Source of the DNA: Ptiloglossa arizonensis
Taxonomy: Eukaryota > Arthropoda > Insecta > Hymenoptera > Colletidae
Reading direction: 5' to 3'
NCBI RefSeq assembly: GCF_051014685.1
Contig: NC_135052.1
Location: forward strand, 11,677,105 to 11,741,104
Length of the DNA: 64,000 nt
Of the stretch, positions 1 to 12,351 are shown one piece after another (the stretch's first letter is position 1; each line of letters starts with the position of its first letter). The position numbers and the translations under genes are program-made. The notes below the pieces were generated by a model, which was not told the DNA's origin, made no database searches, and saw only the letters and a list, made by a program, of their open reading frames with translations.

Positions 1-1392
1 ATCGAGATCCGAGCAGACGAAAAACTTGAGAACGAATTAAAAATATTTTCCTACCCAGCGTCGCGTCGTTCGAAAATTTCGCGCGCATCTCTTTCGCGCA
101 CTTCGACTCTTCGTCGGAGGCGAAGTTATTCTTCAAATATTACATCACTGGAAACAATTCGGTTACGTAATGCGAATGTTTGCATAGAAATTGCTCGGTC
201 ATCCGACGAGATCCGGTTCTCGTTTTAGCGAGATTACACAGCCCTGAATTGTCCTTAACGTGTTGTAAAAAAACAATTCGCTACTACCGCTGTCGTCTTC
301 GGTAGCTTTGCCAATTTTTTACAGTTTAACGACGGATCAATTTAAAATGAAGTTATCTCGCGTCGTTCGGTTCACAATATATGCGTATGTTCGAATTGAC
401 AAATTGTACACTTGTAACACTGTGACCTAGATTCTTTTCATTTATCGACAAGTAATTATCGTAAATACTTTTAATTTATATAATACTTTAATTATCGTTC
501 GCTACCATTATTCCGCGATATTTTGCAACTTGAAATATTCCGTTACTCGTACAGTTCACGTAATTTTAAATCGAGCTTGAATAATATTTCTGACAGAGAT
601 CGAGTCCCATTTTATTCGTACGTTGAAGAGTTTAACGTCGCATCGTACTCTCGAACCGAATTTTTTTTACTTCTCGAGAATCGAATCGGTAGTCCAGCTC
701 GCGATTAAACGGAAACGACGAAATGCTCGCTGGTCTTCGTTCCACCTGGGAACGATATCGATCGTTCCAGTCTCGAACAATATTGGGAAACACGATTGTT
801 GCGTGTAACAGCGTACTCGATAAAAAGTGGAGCAACGATTTAAACGGTTGATTCGATCAGGAACACTCCACTTCCTATCGTTTCCTGTCGCGAGAGAGAA
901 GACGACCGAGACCAGGGCTGCCAATAACGTGGACCAAGTAACGTGGACTAAGTAACGAGGAAACGAAAATTTCGTTTCAGGAATAACTACACTTCGAACG
1001 ACCCTTAAACTATCCTCGAATATTTCACGAATCGGTCGACGTTTATGGCGCCGCGCGAGTAAAAGTTATTGCGCAACCTCTTCGTCCATGGACCTCCAAC
1101 GAGAGGTGTTTACAACCAAAAGAGAGTCGAAGGTATGGACACAACTTCTAGAAATGCATAAAACGCGGCTACATTTCGTTAGAGAGAGAGAAAGAGAGAG
1201 AGAGAGGCGTATATCACAACGATGAGCGAAGAATTCCCTTTTTCGCACGGAATTGCACCGTAGTATGCGCGGCGTGTCACAATAACGAAAGAACCTTCCA
1301 CGACGGTGTAATTAAGACGTCGAGCGTCCGCTTGCTTCGTCGAGGCTGCGTTTTATAGTAAAGCCATGTTCACCGTGTCGCGGATTGAAGCG
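1..1392. other. gene-free CpG-rich stretch
   Basis: I see no supported gene. Open frames are all below about 90 codons, overlap on both strands and match nothing I recognise. TCG/CGA trinucleotides are very common, which removes stop codons and makes short chance frames frequent. A GA microsatellite lies near the end (listed separately). Confidence 0.6.
1181..1206. repeat. (AG)n microsatellite
   Basis: Dinucleotide AG run of about 26 bases with one AA interruption, read directly from the sequence. It lies in non-coding DNA and is probably length-polymorphic. Confidence 0.9.
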
Positions 1393-1862
1393 AAAGAATT
1401 CTTTCAAACAATTTACAACTAGTATCACTTAATCGTACGTATCACGGTTGCTTGATTTTTGTCCGGATAATGTGAAAATGAAAAGGAATTATGAAAAGTG
1501 GCGAGTAGTTTAACATGTGAAACAAACTTTGCAACTGTGCATACTATAGAACTGTACGGTAAAAATTGCATAGGTATAGCGAGACACGTAGAAGAATTAT
1601 TTCGGTTATTTTACAAGTAATGTCTCTTAATAATCGTATAAGTACATCACGGTTGGTTGATTTTTGTCCGGATAATGTGAATATGAAAAGAAATTAATAG
1701 AAACCGATTGAATGGCAAATAGTTTAACATATGAAATTAGTAGATGAAAAAATCTTTGCAATTATACATGGAATTATCCGCTAAAAATCGTACAGGTAAA
1801 ATAGGATACGTAGAAGAATTTTTTCAGTCAATGTACAGCAAGTATCGTTTCAAATCGTACAA
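1393..1862. repeat. ~205-bp tandem duplication, two copies plus partial
   Basis: Two adjacent diverged copies start at 1441 and 1646. Both open with ATCACGGTTG and share TTTTTGTCCGGATAATGTGA, a TAGTTTAACAT stretch and a GTAGAAGAATT stretch in the same order. A partial copy of the unit's tail precedes the first full copy. Spacing is about 205 bases. No coding frame is preserved between copies, so this looks like a non-coding minisatellite-like duplication. Confidence 0.8.
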
Positions 1863-3679
1863 TTTACCATTCGTCAATTTTTAATTGATACATCATTTTA
1901 ATAAGCGAAGATATGTATTTCTATGAGAAAGAGTAACATGAATTTTTCCTATTAGTATTTTATGGTTACTTACGATTTGTTTGGATACATTTTGCTAAAT
2001 TTTTACAAAATTCTGGTGTTATTTTTAACCATTCGTTTCGTACAACTTTACTAAAGGCTTCCCTTGTTTGCAATACCATGAACCCGATTTTCGGCTTATC
2101 GAACTTATACGAAACTCGTTGCATCGTTGTGTTATCGGTCGATCGGTTAGGTATTTGAAGAACTTTAGGACAATTACACAACGACTAAATATATCTGTTA
2201 ACAAGAATTAGGTTTCAGATCGTTATCGCGTAAAACTTGAAAGTAGTTTAAAATCTCCATTTTTGTAGCGCTTACTTTCTTTTCTATGTAAATATTTCTC
2301 AACGTCAGATGTTAACATGGAAGCAACCAGCCTTGGGATCATCTTTAATTCTTCTAAGAATCTAGCGTTCCTCTCTTGAATTCAGTTTTTCATCTAACCT
2401 TTCTTTTCAACTATTCGATAAACGATCCACTTTCTTTAAATCGTTTCATCGTGTACTAGACCGTACTCCGACTATGACTACAAATTTTGCTAATTTCGCT
2501 AATTTCTCTAAAACTTTTTCCCTTCTAAAAACGATAACTAACCAACTCACATTCTACCGTCACGTTTCGTTATTTTCGACCCTAACATGTACTTACTCTT
2601 CGATGTACGCATTATAAATTTTTGGTCGCGTTGTTCTTTTACATTGAATAAAAATATATTAAACTAGTCGCTTCCGTACTATTAATTTGTCTTGAGTTTC
2701 ATATTTCACAGACAAGTCGATTGAACATTTCGAATGACACTCGCTGTGAATTACAATTGGAAGTATTTTCAATTTGTTAATTATGCAACAGCTCTGTTAC
2801 ATCGAGTTGTAAATTTTTTAATTTCACCTATTTCGGGAATCCTCGTAAAAAAACAGTACGAAAAATGATCAAATTTCATGGACGATGTACGCGGATAAAG
2901 AGATTCTAATTCATTTTCCTGTTCATTTTACACATGAGAAAATCTACACTGCCCGATACACGAACAAGTCATATTCCTCAATGGTTATTGTAACACAAAG
3001 CAAACAGAATCTGCTTATTGAGTATCCAGATCTAGACAAAAGGACCTGTCTTGAAACCCAGAAGAATTTACCGCGATCTTTAATTAACCTGGACTTGTTT
3101 TCCGCTCGAATTGTTACGTGGTATCTCAACGGCCGGAATTACCAAAGAAACGGACTCAAGAGTTAATTTATTTCTCCGTTCTCTTCTGAGAAACTTCATC
3201 CTATCCACGACCCATCAGAAATCGTTCGAATATCCTCGAAAGACTCTTACAATCTAGATAATATCGAACAACCGACTGATTGTTGAGTCAGGTATTCAAT
3301 TTAAAACGTTCTTTCGTTCGACGATACGTTCAAAGTCTTTGGATAAACAACGTTCTAGACATACTCGTGTTTATAACTTTACAATGCAATGAGAGAATGA
3401 AGAAATCGTTCAGTCGCCTGTATTATAATAGCTATAATCATAGAAAATCAATAAATTACGAGAAGCGAAACCAATCAGCGATGGATCGAGAAAGATCCAT
3501 GGAACGGACGAGGAGTAAATGTACAAAGCCTCTCGTGATGAAGAGTAACAAAAGTGTCGTTGAATTAACTCGATCGCAATATCAGGAGCTGAAACGTGAT
3601 TATAATGCCTCGGAAACAGTGTCAGTGCAAATTTTCTGCTTCAATTCCCCAACAATGCAATATACCAACGTCTAATTGT
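1863..3679. other. no supported gene
   Basis: Non-coding as far as I can tell. Two moderately long plus-strand frames (2885-3166 and 3280-3675) show no recognisable domain, and the second lacks an ATG at its 5' end. Neither is flanked by convincing splice sites that link it to other frames. Confidence 0.5.
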
Positions 3680-4055
3680 AAGGCTCGCGTTAATCGAAGT
3701 TTCTAAAAATGTCGTCTTCACCTAACTCTTGAAGGGACCTCGAAGGACACTGTTCTCGATATATCGTCCTAATTAACGCAAATTATCGACATATAAGATC
3801 GACGTTAATAGAGATTTCTAAAAATGTCATATTTGCTGGTAACGAGTCGTTCCGAGAGACCTCGAGCGACATTATCCTCAATCTCGATATATCGTTAAGT
3901 TTTTAACCGACTCAATCTATTGACATACCCCATAAGATCTGCGTTGATCGAAATTTCTGAAAATGTAAATATGACATTTTTGCTCGTAACGAGTCGAGGG
4001 AGATCAAGCAACAGTGTTCTCGATCTCGATATATCGTCAAACTCCTAATCGAGAC
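3680..4055. repeat. diverged tandem repeat, three copies of 115-139 bp
   Basis: Three consecutive diverged units begin near 3688, 3803 and 3942. Each reads CGTT-ATCGAA-TTTCTAAAAATGT, then an AACGAGTCG-type stretch, then a GATATATCGT stretch. Fragments of the same unit recur near 4390-4450 and 4810-4900. Units differ by substitutions and small indels, so the array is old. Confidence 0.7.
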
Positions 4056-5497
4056 AATCTATTCTTACGTACACCTGTTTAATACGTATTTTTCTATTGC
4101 AAGAATATCATTCCACGCTTTATGGTGAAAATAATAGCATCGATAGTTTATTCCAAATACTGTCAATAGGTACTGCACGTCGTGTAGTTTAGCATTTCTT
4201 TTCTATTTAGATATTTGTTCAACTCGTAATAACTTCAAGTTAAGTCTTATTGTTACGTTATTATTACTTCTATAATTATTATATTATTCTTTTGTACAAT
4301 AAAAGGTTATTGTACTATTATTATATACTATTTCCCTATGTGTTATATTTTTGTACTGAAGGATTTATCTCGTGAATAATAAATAGTATAAGATCCGCGC
4401 TTGTCAAGAGTCCTAAAAACGTTGTATTTACTCGTAATGGTTTCTTTCGAGCCAATGCTTCTTCTCGAGAATTTCTCAAGAAATTTTATAATTTCTTGAG
4501 TCTTATTTCTTTATGGGAATGATAATTTTCCTAAAAAAAGAAGAACTGCGAAATTTTCCGATCCTCGAACCGAAGATGGGAAAACATCTACGCGAAATGA
4601 AACAAATGTTTCTATAACTACAGATTTCGTTGCAAACGAAACAAGTAGACTGACTGACGCTACATTGTATGCGTTGTATTATTTCAAGAGCTGTATTAAA
4701 ACTGAAAAGTGATTTTTGCCAAATTTTTCTTACCGTATAAATAAATGTATAAATCACTTGCCCGGAGAATTCACGAGAATTCTCGAACGAATTGCAATCG
4801 AACCACGTTTCCCAAGAAATGACAAATGTCGAGAAATCAGGAACACTGGTTTTAAAGGACCTCGGGGAACGGTGTTCTCGATCTCGAAATAGAGTTAACC
4901 GATCGTCTGGCGTGCAGAGACATCGCGAGGAATAATTTTCAGGATGATCGGCAGTCAGGACGGGACGAGTCGTGTTCGCCTAGAAGAGACGATGCCTCCT
5001 TCGGTGTAGCGCTCGCCTTTTGCTTTCACTTTCTCACGTGGTGGAGACGAGAGGAGACCCTCCCCTCTGTCCCCTCCTCACCGCGGCGGATCATACCGAA
5101 GTCCTCCAGGAGGATCGTCCTCGTGCACGAGCGGATTTATCGAGACCGTTCGCTGTTCCATCTTTGGAGGCTCGCACGTATGCAACGGTGCATTAAATGC
5201 AGCTCCCCTGCACGGCTCTGTGATTAGCGATGGCCTCGATGCACTGCAAACGTTCCGAACAAACGATCAAATGTGTCGACCAACAGCGATGGGACGATGC
5301 CAGCCTGTAAATTATAGCACGGATAGTACCACGCGCGAATGTATAGGTGGGAGCTGGAAAGATGACACCTGGATCAATAGGAATATAGTATCGTATGTGA
5401 AAGTAATGTAACGACGGTGTCGATTGACTTTTTCTTTTACAAGGAGAGCCCACATGCGTGGAAATCACTTTTGGGATAAGAGTGAGTATAATTTGTA
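4056..5497. other. no supported gene; GC-richer block at 4,900-5,350
   Basis: AT-rich to 4,880, including two decayed fragments of the preceding repeat, then a GC-richer block. That block could be an exon or promoter, perhaps of the cuticle-type gene downstream, but I cannot show splice-linked coding sequence. A 138-codon minus-strand frame (5193-5609) runs through a tandem repeat and looks fortuitous. Confidence 0.4.
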
Positions 5498-5602
5498 GTA
5501 TACACACAGTGTGATAAGAGCGTCGTACTTGTAATTGTAGTATACATAGTGTGATAAGAGCGTCGTATCTATCATTTCTAGTATACGCGTAATGTGATAA
5601 AT
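5498..5602. repeat. 41-bp tandem repeat, about 2.5 copies
   Basis: GTATAC followed by a GTGTGATAAGAGCGTCGTA block recurs at 5498, 5540 and 5581, giving a period of 41-42 bases. The first two units are nearly identical and the third is partial and diverged. Confidence 0.8.
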
Positions 5603-6277
5603 TTGTCAAAATGGTCTTCTATTATCGAAAAATTTCGCTTCAAAGTTAAACACCGATATATTTTGACACACTTTCCTGATACTCGACAAATTTAACTATA
5701 AGTTTCTCTCGTTTGTGTTATTATCGCGCGTAGAGGTAGGAGGCGGTACAAATATAGTCAACACAATACGATTCGCGATTCCTTCCAAAGGTAATCTTCT
5801 CAGCTGCGCACAGTATGATAACCCTGTTTGATTCTGTACGACAGTATCCACTTGATGCTTCTTCGAAAAAATCATCAAGTTTATGTACACTCGATTCAAA
5901 CGATAATAACAGTACTTCCAGGGATCAGAGACGGGCAAAATTCTTATTTAGATATAAATTTTGGACAACCAACGAAGTATAAATAATTTTAAACGGGTCA
6001 CTTTATTCGATGAGAAGTACAATTGAAAATTATTAGAAAATGAAATAATATTTTACGTTTTTATTTGTCATCTATTTTTACCCATTTCTGTCACAGATGC
6101 GGTAAATTATAATTTTTTAAATTATAATTTCAAGGGTAATGCAAGGTTCTTTTTTTATAGTTAATATTCAGACAAAATAAATGTACATGTCTTGAGAACG
6201 TGTAAGTATTTGTTCTTCTCGCCTAGATATCAATGAAATAGTTCTACGAGTCACGAACTGAATCTCGATCAACGATA
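5603..6277. other. no supported gene
   Basis: AT-rich non-coding sequence. The 80-codon minus-strand frame at 5696-5938 shows no recognisable feature. Confidence 0.5.
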
Positions 6278-6937
6278 TACAGGGTGTCCAGTAACTGATA
6301 GTACAAAGTGCAATACAATCATTTTACACGAAAAAAACGAATCAAATATATGCAATACAATTTATTTCTACAAGGCTTTATTTACCAGAAAAACGACTTT
6401 TAATAATTATCGAATACCAAGAAGTATTACTATTTCACATACAGCACAATAGACATCTTAATGGTTTTTAAATCGACAACAATATCGAAAGTAAATTAAT
6501 ACGATAAGCTGCTTAAAAAATAAAAATTCCGCTTCTTATGCAACCTCGGGTACCGAATAGAATTAATACGAACATGAATAAACAACGAGATTCGTCTCGT
6601 CGAGATAGTCGAGTATTCTTCGGAGAATGAAAGATTGATCTTTGATTGAGGGAAACGTGATACTATGACTTCAAGTAGATCGTGTCGAGCAATTTCTTTA
6701 TTTTCAGATTTAACGAAGACCGACTAAAACGTCTGACCAAGCACGACTCGTGATTTCACTTAGAACCGATCTTTCGTTCTCCAGAAAATACACGCGTATC
6801 CCGAGAATATTCAAAGACGATTATCTCGAAAATGGCGCATCGTACCGAAAACTTATACTCCGTATTTTCGATTCGTTTTCTCGTGCAGAATAACCATATC
6901 GGGGCTCGTAACACCAGTTACCGAACGACACCCTGTA
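6278..6937. mobile_element. inverted pair of ACAGGGTGTCC-family repeat
   Basis: The left end at 6278 reads TACAGGGTGTCCAGTAACTG. The right end at 6937, read on the minus strand, is TACAGGGTGTCG followed by GGTAACTGGTGTTACGAG. Both copies run inwards with the same features: an ACACGAAAAAAACGAAT-type stretch, then a degenerate TTTCGAGAxAATCG core. The two arms are diverged copies of one family in head-to-head orientation, so the whole resembles a foldback element or two nested insertions. No transposase frame lies between them. Related copies are at 19,335-19,890 and 63,540-63,668. Confidence 0.65.
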
Positions 6938-9150
6938 AATCGTTCGAGCCGAAATCGTGAAATAATCGAACAATCTATCCGTCTAATCGCGATACGAAAT
7001 TTATTTTGCACACTGGTCTCGATCCTGCGGCGAAACTGCGTTAAAGTGAAACGAGAAACGGTACAAAACGGCAAAAAAGATACAAAACGTTCCCTTTTTT
7101 TCCCTAGAGAGAGAGAAAACGTAATTGCGACAATGTAATCGACGCCGCGATGCAGGTGGGAGATAATGCGCGCGAGCTACCGCACGCGAGGAGAATATTC
7201 AAAGAGAGAACCACCTCTCGAGATAGAAGCTACCAACAGGCAGGAAAAGATATCGTGCATGGGACATTAAGAACCGGTCTTACGCGTTATCCGAAATGAT
7301 ACTGTTTCCGGGTTTTCGAAAATCTTGAGGTTCCATCACGATCAGGAGGAAAATCGACGAACGTTACGAATAGAAAGTTCCTCCGCAGACGTTCGAAAGT
7401 GGTGGAATTTTCTGTTGAATTTGTGTTCCTCTACCAGTTATGTTCGCGATAAGGGTATTTATCGTTCATCTCCGTGTGGCTGGAAGCGGTCAATGACGTC
7501 CACAAGTGAAATTTCTCAATGACCGAGGAAACAAGCCGCGATACGAAAATAAAAATGAATAACTCGCGAACAAATACCACCAGCTTTCCCTCGCGTTGTG
7601 GTCGCGCGACGTAGACGCACTTCGGTTTACGCAATCGAGGTCGTAGGTCAGGAACGCGAGGCATCGATTTGTTCAATCTCCTTCCCATCGATTTTTATCG
7701 CGAGAAAACGCGTATAGGTGTATTCCGCGCTGTGTCACCAATTAAAATATAATTTCCTTCGTGTCGAAACTCTCTCTAAAGTCTGTACAACGTTCCCGTG
7801 GAGGGTGCACACCAATGGAACGCCAACAAGGAAACTGCAACCGAAAAGGTTCAATCATCCGAGAACCTAAAGAAATTAACGAAAATCATCGAGCTGAAGA
7901 TTAAATATCGATGTATGCTACAGCGAAGCATTCGGAAGGTGTCCTCTTATCCCCATGAATTAAATATACTTCGTTCGAAAGAAAAAGGTTGTATCCCCCT
8001 CCTCGCGAATTAAAATATTCTCTCCAAAACGAAAAAGTTTCATCATTTCCCACAGAATGTAAACATTTTGTCCCCCTCCCACTCTCTACCCCCAAGTAAA
8101 ATTTGTTAACCAATGAAGCACCAACCATCCGATAGGGTCTGTTGAAGTCTTTGCAACGGATTCGAGAGAAAAATCTCGAAACCCGGGTCGATGATGTTGA
8201 AAATCGATCGAGCGTGTTCGAAGTTAAGTTCGAAGTGTGTTCGCGATAAATACGGTTTGTTTCCCAACTTCGTCCACATCCGACTCCAAGCAGCACCAGT
8301 TTCTCCGACAGAAGATCGACAACGCGACGATCAGATCCATCGACGATATCCGCGAATCCCATTGAATTCCCGTGATGTCGATACCCCTGTGCTCCAGTTC
8401 GTACGTATTGCTTTCCCCGTGCATCCACGGCGCAATAAATCGCGAATTCGTGAGGAGGATTCACTCGGCGCACGAGCTGAATGTACGCGATGTTCCGTGG
8501 AGGACGTTCGAGATCTTCCAACGCTTTCACTAGCTCGATTCGTAGCGTATGAGAAGCAGACGAAGGGAAACAGGAAAAAGGGGGACCTGGCTCGTTTCTT
8601 GCCCATACCAAGGACGTATAAGTTGCAAATCTCTGATTCTTGCTGGGGCAACGTTAGCCTCCTCCGCTCACGGATCGGTTCAGGTTGCGGTGGAGTAACT
8701 CCTCTTGTTTCTCATTTTCGAACTGTATCGCTAGTATCTCCGGCTCTGCTTATCGTAATCACAGCTTCGTTTACAGAGTGTATCCAGATATTACAATAAA
8801 GCCTTGAAAATTTATTATTGTCCTTCAGCCATCGCTTGAAACCCCTCTCGAACGTTCGAACGATCCATCGCACTTTATTTGTTTTGAACTCGATAGCGAG
8901 CAACGCAAATTCTTACGGATACCGTCATGTAATTTTAATCGTCTCCTGTCCCATTTTGTACGCGATTATGCCGCAATCGTCCATTCTGTAATTAATCTTC
9001 CGTTTTTAGAGTATCACCTTGTGTCCGATTTACTGTTCGCTTGTAAGATCTTAAACGGCATTATAACTTGTTTTGTAATTTTATCTCACTTGTACACGAA
9101 TACTTCTCGACCGATATATCTTATTGTCAGATCTTATCCTAGATATATCT
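6938..9150. other. no supported gene; overlapping open frames at 7,901-8,799
   Basis: The longest frames are 236 codons on the minus strand (7901-8611) and 202 codons on the plus strand (8191-8799), and they overlap. I recognise no domain, signal peptide or low-complexity coding bias. The open frames coincide with TCG/CGA-rich sequence that reads without stops on both strands, so chance is the simplest explanation. A real lineage-specific gene cannot be excluded. Confidence 0.4.
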
Positions 9151-9268
9151 TATATCTTAGAATGTTAACGAATATATATGGAAAGTAACGGAAAGTAACG
9201 GAAAGTAACGAATATAAAAAAATTACCGAAAATTAGTTTTATTTGAACCTTTCACTCGAGACTACCCA
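9151..9268 (+). repeat. dispersed direct repeat, copy 1 of 2
   Basis: Shares TATATCTT-GAATGTT, TATATATGGAAAGT, AAAAAAATT-CCGAAAAT and TTTATTTGAAC-TTTCACTCGAG, in order, with 9747-9870. This copy has an extra GGAAAGTAAC triplication. Confidence 0.75.
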
Positions 9269-9746
9269 CTTAAATATGGAAAACCCGCGCAACGGTAAAC
9301 GCATTAAGGAGACGCAGAGGAAACGAATTCGCGATCCATGGATCTCTTTCCTCCGACTCTCTGTGTCTCCGGGATGCGTCCAAGGTGCACGTCAGCTGGT
9401 GCCACGGATGTACCTGACGGAAGTCAAGTGTTCCCGCATACACTTAGCACCTTTTTGTATCCGCTTGAGTAAGAAGAAACATTCCACGGATGTGCCTCGT
9501 TCAAGGAACAACCGACAATCTCGCGGAATGTCGAGACTTTTAAATCACAATGCAAATCTGCATCGCATTGTTCCCTATCCCGAGAGTCATGGAAACAAAA
9601 GGAAAAACAAACAAAAAAAAATAATGTACAAAAAATATACGATATACCAATAAAGGACCTCTTTTTTTCACTGTCGAACCAACTTATGCCGCTATCCTCG
9701 AGTTCGAGACCAAGACGATCGATACTTGGCAACAAAAAAAAAATTG
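9269..9746. other. no supported gene
   Basis: A 136-codon plus frame (9243-9653) is Lys/Arg-rich with no recognised domain, and its 5' end is inside the repeat. I treat it as fortuitous. Confidence 0.45.
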
Positions 9747-9870
9747 TATATCTTGAAATGTTGAAGAACGTATATATGGAAAGTGGGGAAAAGTTTTATC
9801 GATGTGTTACGTCGTAAAAAAAATTGCCGAAAATCATTTTTATTTGAACGTTTCACTCGAGTCTCCTACC
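9747..9870 (+). repeat. dispersed direct repeat, copy 2 of 2
   Basis: Second copy of the unit at 9151-9268, about 600 bases downstream in the same orientation and diverged by substitutions and an indel. Confidence 0.75.
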
Positions 9871-10104
9871 TCGAATTAACGAAAAGCTCGAACTTCGTAC
9901 TCGATAAACGTCCGAACAGTAGACTCACCTTTCTCGCGTTATTATCGTACAAAACTCGGCTAGATTTCGCGAAAGTCTTCGACACGATTGATCGTAACTT
10001 GTCGATCGCCAAGGGTTTGGTTGCAAAATGGCAATTCATCGAACAAGCGCTCGATTCACCTTGCTTTCTCAACCAGTGTAAGTCGTGTCTTCGAGTACTC
10101 AGAT

Positions 10105-10428
10105 TTCCATATTTATTTTTTCTCGTAGATTCGTCGTAAATTTCTCCTAAGAATAAAAATGTTTAAAATAACACTCGCGAAACAGTTACTCGAATAAACG
10201 TTCTCGCGACAATTCCATATTTATCTTCTCTCGTAAATTCGTGGTAAATTTCCTCCAAGAATACAAATTTTTTAAATAACACTCGCGTTACAGTTACTCG
10301 GATAAACGTTCTCGCGATAATTCCATATTTATTTTTTCTTGTAAATTCGTGGTAAATTTCCTCTAAGAATAAAAATGTTTAAAATAACACTCGCGAAACA
10401 GTTACTCGGACAAACACTCTCGCGAATA
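10105..10428 (+). repeat. 108-bp tandem repeat, three copies
   Basis: Exactly spaced units start at 10105, 10213 and 10321. Each reads TTCCATATTTAT, TTCTCTCGTAAATTCGT-like, TAAATTTCCTCC-AAGAATA, TAAATAACACTCGCG and CAGTTACTCGGATAAACGTT. The constant period and high similarity point to recent tandem duplication. Confidence 0.9.
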
Positions 10429-11518
10429 GCAATCGACGAGGATGAACGATCTTTAAGCGCTAATTGTCAGCCGCGCGAACTGGTAATTTCGATAATAACA
10501 GCCTCGCTGTAGTAGTCGGTTGTTAGTTCGTTGCATCCAAACGACGTTTATCCTTAAAACCGAAGATTCGAGTAATCGATTACCAAGGTGTTATACTTAT
10601 TGCATTCCGCTCAGGGAACCTATCAAACGAGATTCCATCTTGGAAAAATGGTTTGCCAGCACCTCTGACCTTCTTCGCTTTCTCTGAGCGGTTTAACGGT
10701 CGCCGAAGGATGTCACGCTCGTTGAAATTTCCCAGACGAGTCGCTATTTATAAACCTAGGCGTTAACCAACGAAGACGGAAGCGGTTGACATTATGCAAA
10801 ACTCAAATCCACTTTCGATTTTATATCTAAGAAAACACCGTCCTTATCAGAGACTTCCGAATGTGTTATAATTACCAAATTGAAACGAATCGTGTTGCCC
10901 AGACCGTTACTTTTCTCTCGTTAATTTGAAAAATAAATTAGTTCGTTTTACGAGATTCGGAGCAACAATGAGATTTTCCTTTGTCCTTTACCGTTTCCAA
11001 ATCTCATCGAGTATGCGACAAAAGAAACTACATACTAACATAGTTAAGTGTCAAATTTACGAAAATTAATTCGATCGGAGAGATATAAAAAAAACCCTGT
11101 TTTTGAAAGATTATTCGCACACGCACGTACGTATGTTATAATATCGTTACAGATGTTGTAACGATCTATTGTGTTCTAGCGAGAATCTGCACGATGAAAA
11201 CTTGTTTTTGTTTCGGATGACAGCATCTGTTTTCTTCGAGTCGTCTCCAAGTCTGTTACACACGCGTTGGAACGATCGTTTTTCAAAGAAGGGGGACTAA
11301 CGTTAACACGCGTTATAATGATTTATTATGTTCTAACAATGTTCCACCGGGTACGTCGATAAATGATGATGAACGGCTATTAGCCGTCAACGAGACAATT
11401 AACGAGCTGTTTGACAGTTGCTCCGGAGATTTCAAAGTGATACGATATTTTATTCCTTTTTGTTTTTATCGCAATTTAAATTTCCTCCACAATAATTGTC
11501 AAAGACATAATCGAGAGG
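10429..11518. other. no supported gene
   Basis: CpG-rich non-coding DNA without open frames worth noting and without a repeat I recognise. Confidence 0.5.
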
Positions 11519-11755
11519 CGATTCTCGATCGCCACTTAATTCGGTGTACTTTCTCCAATTTGGAAAACCATCGTGGTTTGGAATTCAAATTAAAATTCAA
11601 TTACTCCTTTCTTGTAAGATATAAACATACATGTATGAAATGTTGAAATGAAAATGTTCCGTTTGAAATTAATTACACGATTCGAAGGATTTCATCGAGG
11701 TGCTAGTTTCTGGTAACAGAAAAGCTTCGAGTGGAATGGGTTAATTACGCATCTT
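11519..11755 (+). repeat. dispersed ~220-bp repeat, copy 1 of 2
   Basis: Aligns in the same orientation with 14398-14606. Shared blocks in order are CTCGATCGCCACTTAATT, GTGGTTTGG, a CTTGTAA-AT-TAAA block, AAAATGTTCCGTTT, AATTACACGATT, AGGATTTCATCGAGG, CCAGTTTCT-GTA and AAGCTTCGAGTG-AA-GGGTTAAT. No coding potential is conserved. Confidence 0.75.
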
Positions 11756-12351
11756 GTGCCTACTATACATTGAATTTCTTAATCGACTCCCGTTCTGTAA
11801 ACACATACAAGGTTCGCAAGATCTTTCGATCGACCACGAGCCCAAAACAGGTGTCCTTTGCGTTCCTTTGAAATCCTTCGAACGCCACCCGATACTAGGA
11901 AGAATTGTATAGCCGTTCGTCGAAACAAACGGAGAACGTTGTTCGATAAAATTGAAAGCAATCGACGTATACGAACCAACTCCCGCTTAGATTCGTGGTA
12001 CGCGGTCCGTAAGTGCAAATATCGTGCCATCTACGATACGAGCCGAAGACAACTTTCGCCCTTCAAGGCTGAGAAGATTCCTCGTCGCGGGCGCATCGCG
12101 CGTAGTAGAGACGAACGGTCATTGAAAAATAGAATGGCCCTCGTTAATTAACCGTTACGAGGCGCGTACACGCGATGATGAAACGCGACTGTTCCTCGCA
12201 ACGGACACGACGCGGACGTCCCCGGCTACCACCGTGCGTCCCGATCATCACCGGTCGATTTGAATTTCCCGCTATTTTTAAAACATCGAACCGATTATCC
12301 TGAAACTCGACGTGTGTCGTCTAGACGGGTGGGAAATTAATCGTGGAAAAG
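11756..12351. other. no supported gene
   Basis: Overlapping small frames on both strands (11779-12030 minus, 11858-12151 plus) with Arg-rich, featureless products. Most likely chance frames in CpG-rich DNA. Confidence 0.5.
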
